20,209 nt of DNA from NCBI GenBank assembly GCA_002383485.1, contig DFYY01000035.1, positions 1-20,209 of the forward strand, in the 5' to 3' direction. The notes beneath the pieces are model-generated. The model was not told the origin of the DNA. It was given only the letters and a program-made list of their open reading frames with translations, and did no database searches. This document shows, one piece after another, positions 16,316 to 20,209 of the stretch. The DNA comes from Bacteroidales bacterium UBA4070 (GTDB taxonomy: Bacteria; Bacteroidota; Bacteroidia; Bacteroidales; VadinHA17). How positions within the stretch are numbered: position 1 is the stretch's first letter; each line of letters opens with the position of its first letter. The position numbers and the translations under genes are program-made.

Positions 16316-16334
16316 CCCCCCCCCACACACACAC
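16316..16334. repeat. Simple-sequence tract C9(AC)5
   Basis: Nine C residues (16316-16324) are followed by five AC dinucleotides (16325-16334). It begins 12 bp after the right inverted repeat of the array and ends about 85 bp upstream of the porin promoter box. Such tracts can vary in length by slippage. A second C9 tract lies at 20141-20149 in a similar setting. Confidence 0.85.
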
Positions 16335-16417
16335 CACGCGTACCCGCATCTCCCGCACCGCCCTCCCTTTTTTCTTATCGCCGGAGACGCAACCCTGCGG
16401 CAGTGAAACTTTTTGAC

Positions 16418-16425
16418 TAAATTTG
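16418..16425 (+). promoter_or_regulatory. TAAATTTG -7 promoter box for the porin gene
   Basis: Exact match to the Bacteroidetes -7 consensus TAnnTTTG. It ends 6 bases before the chosen ATG (16432), so a transcript starting about 4-7 bases downstream would be leaderless or nearly so. No TTG/TTTG -33 element is seen at 17-23 bp upstream; the only nearby TTTG (16412-16415) is too close. Confidence 0.5.
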
Positions 16426-16431
16426 CCGGTG

Positions 16432-18546
16432 ATGCGCAAACTGCTTGCATATATTGCACTTGTTCTCCTCCCCCTGACGCTCAATGCACAGGAGCCTGAC
16501 ACCCTCAGGGTAATCAGAAGGGATAGCGTCATCACGGTATTGTCGGATACTCTCCTGGCTGTCAGTCAGCAGGATACAACAGGTGCAGCCAGTCAGCCAG
16601 ATACACTTTCTGCGTCAACCCACCCCGATTCACTTCCTGCAACCGGCAAACAGAAACGTATACGATTCGGACCCTCACCTACAGGCTCCGCGGTAGTAGG
16701 GCAGGACAGCGCCTTCTTAACCGGCACAAGGCAGTGGACCCTCTCACCTGATTTTACCACCGAGATTGCAGTACCGCTTGACACAGCCTTTTCGCTCTTC
16801 AACCGTTACAGGGTAGCTGACAAAATCTCTGACTTCAATGCCTATAACGGAAACTACGGGCTGCCGCAATACGAGATAAACTTCTTTGACCGCGAGTGGG
16901 ACCCGGACAGGTTCCTGTATGCCCACTACCTGCCTTTCATGTTCACCCCGGCCAACACCCTCTTTATCAATACCCACGTTCCGTTCACCGAGCTGAGGTG
17001 GTCAAACGGCGGCGCGCGCAGCAAGGCTGAGCAGACCTTCAGGATACGGCACGCCCAGAATGTCAACAGGTTTATAAATTTCGGCCTCGTCTACGATATA
17101 GTCTACAACATCGGCCAATACACCCTGCAGAAAGCCATTGACAAGAACTTTCTGCTGCATGCCTCCTACAATTCCAATCCCTATACTGCATACTTTTCCG
17201 CCGGCATCAACAACCATGAGTCGGCAGAGAGCGGAGGCATGGTTTCTCCGGAGCAGCTGAGCGAGTATGCACCTGACGGCGTGCCGTTCAGGCTCAATGC
17301 CCTCAATAATGCGAAGAGCCGCCTCCAGAACCGCTACCTGATGGTCGTTCAGCGCTATGCTCCCGGCGGACGGCGTGATACAGTTACAGGGATGATCACC
17401 TCAAGCGGTCCGATCACCTTTTCACATATCGGCATACTGGAGTGGAGCACAAGGCATTACCTGGACAGCTATCCGGAGTCGTCGCTTTATGATACGGTCA
17501 TGATTGACGATGGTGAGACGGCAGACTCGCTTCGGCAACGGACATTGTCGAATACGCTGAGGGTTGATTTTGCCGCAGGGCGAACGGAACGATTCAGGAT
17601 AGGAGCAGGGGCCGGTGTGAGGAGCGAGCTTCGCGCCTTCGGTTCCTTGATGCCGGGAGATACCCTGACGAGGCCGGATACCCTCAGGAAAACAACCAAT
17701 TCACTGGTTCTCACCGGAAAAGTTTTCAACAATATTGGCAGCAAATTCGGGTGGAGCGCTTCAGGTGACCTCTGGTTTCAGGGTTACAGGGCAGGCGACT
17801 TCATCGTTAACGGACGTATTTACAAGGAGTTTGAGACAGGCCGCAAAGGTATGATCACCTGGGATGCAACCGGCACCATCGCCAGCTATACCCCCTCTTT
17901 CTGGTACACTACATGGGGTTCAAACAACTTCAGCTGGAATCTTGACGTTAAACGTGAGTTCAGGCTCATGGCAGGCTCCTCACTTTCATGGCCCGATCTA
18001 AAAATGAGCCTGAAATTCAACTATGCCATTGTTGATAACTTTACGCATTTCGGGACAGGTGCAATCCCTGCCCAGCATGAAGGCGGTCTCTCTGTCCTTG
18101 CACTGACCGCAAAGAAAGAGTTTGTAGTGTGGAAGCTTCACCTTGACAACACCGTGCTGCTCCAGCAGAGTACTAACACTGATGTACTTGATCTGCCATT
18201 GGTTACAGCCAAAAGCGCCTTCTTCTTCGATCATCTTTTCAAGTTCAAAGCCACCTCCGGGGAGCTCTATTTCCAGATCGGCGCAGAGGCGATGATGCAT
18301 ACTCCTTACCATGCCCTGAATTATATGCCGGCGACAGGCAGATACTATAATCAGACCGGATCGGAAATAGGTAACTATCCGTTTATCAATGCTTTCATTA
18401 ATCTAAAAGTTAAACGCACCCGCTTCTTTATTATGGCTGATCACGTTAACTCGGGACTAACGGGTTACGGGTACTTCCTGATACCAGGTTATCCATTGAA
18501 TATCAGGATGATAAAGTACGGTCTGGCATGGACTTTTTATGATTAA
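16432..18546 (+). CDS. Outer-membrane putative porin (Porin_10 type)
   Basis: Predicted beta-barrel outer-membrane protein of the Bacteroidetes putative porin family; substrate unknown. The ATG at 16432 gives the signal peptide MRKLLAYIALVLLPLTLNA with cleavage before QE; a start further upstream would spoil this N-terminus. Residues 20-90 are polar with repeated DTL/DSL units, probably a periplasmic lead. The body has alternating aromatic/polar strands and family-like blocks such as FFDREWDPDRF, INTHVPFTELRW and RIRHAQNVNRFINFGLVYD. The last residues, YGLAWTFYD, carry aromatic residues at the end of the final strand, as expected for an outer-membrane barrel. Length 704 residues. It has its own promoter box and is separated from ftsZ by the repeat array. 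Confidence 0.82.
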   Translation: MRKLLAYIALVLLPLTLNAQEPDTLRVIRRDSVITVLSDTLLAVSQQDTTGAASQPDTLSASTHPDSLPATGKQKRIRFGPSPTGSAVVGQDSAFLTGTRQWTLSPDFTTEIAVPLDTAFSLFNRYRVADKISDFNAYNGNYGLPQYEINFFDREWDPDRFLYAHYLPFMFTPANTLFINTHVPFTELRWSNGGARSKAEQTFRIRHAQNVNRFINFGLVYDIVYNIGQYTLQKAIDKNFLLHASYNSNPYTAYFSAGINNHESAESGGMVSPEQLSEYAPDGVPFRLNALNNAKSRLQNRYLMVVQRYAPGGRRDTVTGMITSSGPITFSHIGILEWSTRHYLDSYPESSLYDTVMIDDGETADSLRQRTLSNTLRVDFAAGRTERFRIGAGAGVRSELRAFGSLMPGDTLTRPDTLRKTTNSLVLTGKVFNNIGSKFGWSASGDLWFQGYRAGDFIVNGRIYKEFETGRKGMITWDATGTIASYTPSFWYTTWGSNNFSWNLDVKREFRLMAGSSLSWPDLKMSLKFNYAIVDNFTHFGTGAIPAQHEGGLSVLALTAKKEFVVWKLHLDNTVLLQQSTNTDVLDLPLVTAKSAFFFDHLFKFKATSGELYFQIGAEAMMHTPYHALNYMPATGRYYNQTGSEIGNYPFINAFINLKVKRTRFFIMADHVNSGLTGYGYFLIPGYPLNIRMIKYGLAWTFYD

Positions 18547-18557
18547 AAAAATTGTTG

Positions 18558-18565
18558 TATCTTTG
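18558..18565 (+). promoter_or_regulatory. TATCTTTG -7 promoter box upstream of the MltF-like gene
   Basis: Exact match to TAnnTTTG, 11 bp after the porin stop and 57 bp before the TTG start of the next gene. A T-rich stretch (18533-18539) sits roughly where the -33 element would be, but without a clear TTG. It suggests the transglycosylase gene is transcribed separately from the porin. Confidence 0.55.
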
Positions 18566-18622
18566 CGGCATGAACAATACCGGTAGAGGATTGTTAAAAT
18601 TGTCGGACTAATTGTTTTTGTA

Positions 18623-20041
18623 TTGAGGAAGTTTATTTCGTTCTTGTTTATTGTATTTCTGTCAGTTATCTCCTGCGAAACGGAGAACAGAATGGTTCAG
18701 ACCAATTCAGTTCCTGCGCGTGATCTTGGCGCAATCCTTGCCGAAGGCAAGATCAGGGCGGTTACGAATGTGAACCAAACGAGCTACTTTATCTATAAGG
18801 GAGAGCCGATGGGCTTTCATTTCGAGTTACTCAAAAAGTTTGCTGATCAACAGGAGCTTGAACTTGAGATTATTACAAGTAATGATATAGATGAAGCACT
18901 GGAGTATCTTCAGACGGGTGCTGCTGACCTGGTTGCCATAGGGCTGTCAGTCAGTGCAGACCGTAAGGAGATGATGCGTTTCACCGAGCCCCTGATTCAG
19001 GCGACACAGGTGCTTGTACAACGCAGACCGGCAGGGTGGAACAGGATGACTGCAGATGAAATTGCAGAGAAGCTGGTCATAAACCAGCTGGATCTCGCGG
19101 GAAAGACAATCTATGTACAAAAAGGATCCTCGTATGCTCAGCGTCTCTATAATCTGGAGCGTGAGTCAGGCATGGATATGGGTGTTATAGAAGTACCGTT
19201 TGATGCTGAGGAACTTGCCCGCCAGGTTGCACGCGGAGAGATCGAATACACAGTATGCGACGACTATATGTTGAACATCATCGGTTCACTCTATCCCGAG
19301 CTTGATCTGTCAACACCTGTCAGCTTTCCGCTCAACATTGCGTGGAGTGTGAGGAAGGACGGCACTGACGGCCTGGTGGCCGAGCTCAACCGCTGGATCA
19401 AGGGATTCAAGACTACGAGGGAATATGCACGCCTCGAGAAAAAGTATTTCAGCGGTTCGCGTCCTGCATCCATAGCCGGTTCCGAATATTTCGCCACGAA
19501 CGGAGGGGGAAAGGTTTCGCCTTTCGATGATATCATTAAAAAATGCAGCGAAAGTATTGGATGGGACTGGCGTCTTGTTGCGGCACTGATATACCAGGAG
19601 TCGAGGTTCAACCCGTCTGTCATCTCACCTCGCGGTGCATACGGACTGATGCAGGTTATGCCTGAGACAGGACGGCATTTTGGTCTGGATGTCACTCATT
19701 CGGTTGAAAATAACATTCTTGCGGGAATAAGTTACATACGCATGCTTGATGGACTGTTTGACAACTGGGTTTCCGATCCGGACGAGAGGGTGAAGTTTAT
19801 ACTCGCATCATATAATGCCGGTCAAGGCCATGTGATTGACGCCATCAAACTGGCTGAGAAGAACGGACTGGATGCAGGCAAATGGGAAGATAACGTATCG
19901 CTGTTTCTGGAGCGCAAGTCGGATCCGGCCTTCTATGATGATCCGGTAGTCAGAAACGGCCGGCTACAGCAGGGGGTGGAGGTAAATGCATACGTGGCAG
20001 ATATTCTCAAGCGGTACGAACATTACCGGAATATTAAGTAG
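18623..20041 (+). CDS. mltF: MltF-like membrane-bound lytic transglycosylase (lipoprotein)
   Basis: Predicted lipoprotein that cleaves the MurNAc-GlcNAc bond of peptidoglycan with formation of 1,6-anhydro-MurNAc. The TTG start gives MRKFISFLFIVFLSVISC, a short signal with lipobox VISC and lipidated Cys18; no ATG or GTG is available upstream before the in-frame stop at 18584. Residues about 35-270 form a family 3 solute-binding domain (IRAVTNVNQTSYFIYKGEPMGFHFELLKKF reading in two parts: IRAVTNVNQTSYFI, then YKGEPMGFHFELLKKF), as in the regulatory half of MltF. From about 305 comes the SLT domain with catalytic Glu326 in YQESRFNP, then GAYGLMQVMPETG and ASYNAGQGHV. Length 472 residues, normal for MltF. 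A lone promoter box precedes it. Confidence 0.9.
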   Translation: MRKFISFLFIVFLSVISCETENRMVQTNSVPARDLGAILAEGKIRAVTNVNQTSYFIYKGEPMGFHFELLKKFADQQELELEIITSNDIDEALEYLQTGAADLVAIGLSVSADRKEMMRFTEPLIQATQVLVQRRPAGWNRMTADEIAEKLVINQLDLAGKTIYVQKGSSYAQRLYNLERESGMDMGVIEVPFDAEELARQVARGEIEYTVCDDYMLNIIGSLYPELDLSTPVSFPLNIAWSVRKDGTDGLVAELNRWIKGFKTTREYARLEKKYFSGSRPASIAGSEYFATNGGGKVSPFDDIIKKCSESIGWDWRLVAALIYQESRFNPSVISPRGAYGLMQVMPETGRHFGLDVTHSVENNILAGISYIRMLDGLFDNWVSDPDERVKFILASYNAGQGHVIDAIKLAEKNGLDAGKWEDNVSLFLERKSDPAFYDDPVVRNGRLQQGVEVNAYVADILKRYEHYRNIK

Positions 20042-20043
20042 AG

Positions 20044-20123
20044 TTACAATTTCTGCTGGCCTATGGCCAGCCACACGCAGTCTTGTCCTTGCGCCACAAC
20101 CTCGTAGAGGTTGGAGAATTGTA
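20044..20123. repeat. Intergenic element with two 7-bp hairpins between inverted TACAATT motifs
   Basis: Begins 3 bp after the mltF stop. TTACAATTTCTG opens the left side (20044-20055) and GAATTGTA closes the right (20116-20123). Inside are two compact hairpins with 3-nt loops: GCTGGCC/GGCCAGC around TAT (20055-20071) and CAACCTC/GAGGTTG around GTA (20097-20113). The first 20 bases match the minus-strand boundary of the 16.1-kb array at 16 of 20 positions. It may double as the mltF terminator, but no T run follows either hairpin. Confidence 0.55.
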
Positions 20124-20140
20124 TAACCATGCCACCCAGG

Positions 20141-20164
20141 CCCCCCCCCGGGGCGGGAGGGAGG
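20141..20164. repeat. C9 tract followed by G-runs
   Basis: C9 (20141-20149) runs directly into GGGG-C-GGG-A-GGG-A-GG (20150-20164). The G-runs are three tracts of at least three plus a pair, close to but short of a full four-tract quadruplex motif. The C9 begins 17 bp after the GAATTGTA at 20116-20123, echoing the arrangement at 16296-16324. Confidence 0.7.
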
Positions 20165-20170
20165 TCCGCA

Positions 20171-20209
20171 TTCTACAATTCTTGATGGCCTACCTTTAGA
20201 TTAGCATCC
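20171..20209. repeat. Left boundary of a further repeat element, cut by the window end
   Basis: TTCTACAATTC (20171-20181) is the third copy of this 11-mer. TACAATTCTTGATGGCCTAC (20174-20193) matches the complement of 16284-16303 at 19 of 20 positions, which there is the junction between the inverted repeat and the first tandem unit. The following bases (20194-20209) differ from the 36-bp unit, so a different internal module may begin here. Confidence 0.65.

Noticed and set aside
17166..17174. CTACAATTC inside the porin gene as another repeat-family copy
   Set aside because: It encodes Tyr-Asn-Ser in frame within a barrel strand and lacks the leading TT and the extended match, so chance similarity is likely.

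Overview
The window carries a nearly complete division and cell wall (dcw) cluster of a Bacteroidetes bacterium, probably of the Bacteroidales/Marinilabiliales type (inference). Evidence for the phylum: the gene order mraZ-rsmH-ftsL-ftsI-murE-mraY-murD-ftsW-murG-murC-ftsQ-ftsA-ftsZ with murF, murB and ddl absent; a Bacteroidetes-style FtsL; a MraY with a large periplasmic insert; an FtsI with a C-terminal PASTA domain; an FtsZ ending in NDNVD; a Porin_10-type putative porin; and promoter-like TAnnTTTG (-7) boxes. MurE carries the DNPR motif of meso-diaminopimelate-adding enzymes, so the peptidoglycan is predicted to be of the DAP type.

Layout. 1-258 is non-coding: a short repeat/hairpin region (1-69), a terminator-like GC hairpin pair (110-145), and a MraZ-type operator made of TGGRN boxes with exact 10-bp phasing (185-219) in front of mraZ. 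From 259 to 16057 thirteen genes run on the + strand. Several are tightly coupled: 1-bp or 4-bp stop/start overlaps at mraZ/rsmH, rsmH/ftsL, ftsW/murG and murC/ftsQ, and a 1-bp gap at murE/mraY. They encode the regulator MraZ, the 16S rRNA methyltransferase RsmH, the divisome proteins FtsL, FtsI, FtsW, FtsQ, FtsA and FtsZ, and the lipid II pathway enzymes MurC, MurD, MurE, MraY and MurG.

16058-16431 is a 374-bp gene-free stretch. It holds a 12-bp stem-loop, an array of four direct repeats (39+36+36+36 bp) enclosed by a perfect 14-bp inverted repeat, a C9(AC)5 simple-sequence tract and a TAAATTTG promoter box. Two cell-envelope genes follow: an outer-membrane putative porin (16432-18546) and an MltF-like lipoprotein lytic transglycosylase (18623-20041). 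The final 168 bp again contain hairpins, a C9/G-rich tract and, at the very edge, a 19/20 match to the boundary of the 16.1-kb array.

The most unusual content is this intergenic repeat family. The 11-mer TTCTACAATTC occurs at 40, 16120 and 20171, always between genes. Copies near 16.3 and 20.1 kb are followed by a C9 tract. Together they look like a dispersed, modular, possibly mobile or structured-RNA element that I cannot match to a named family. The protein-coding part of the window is otherwise conventional.
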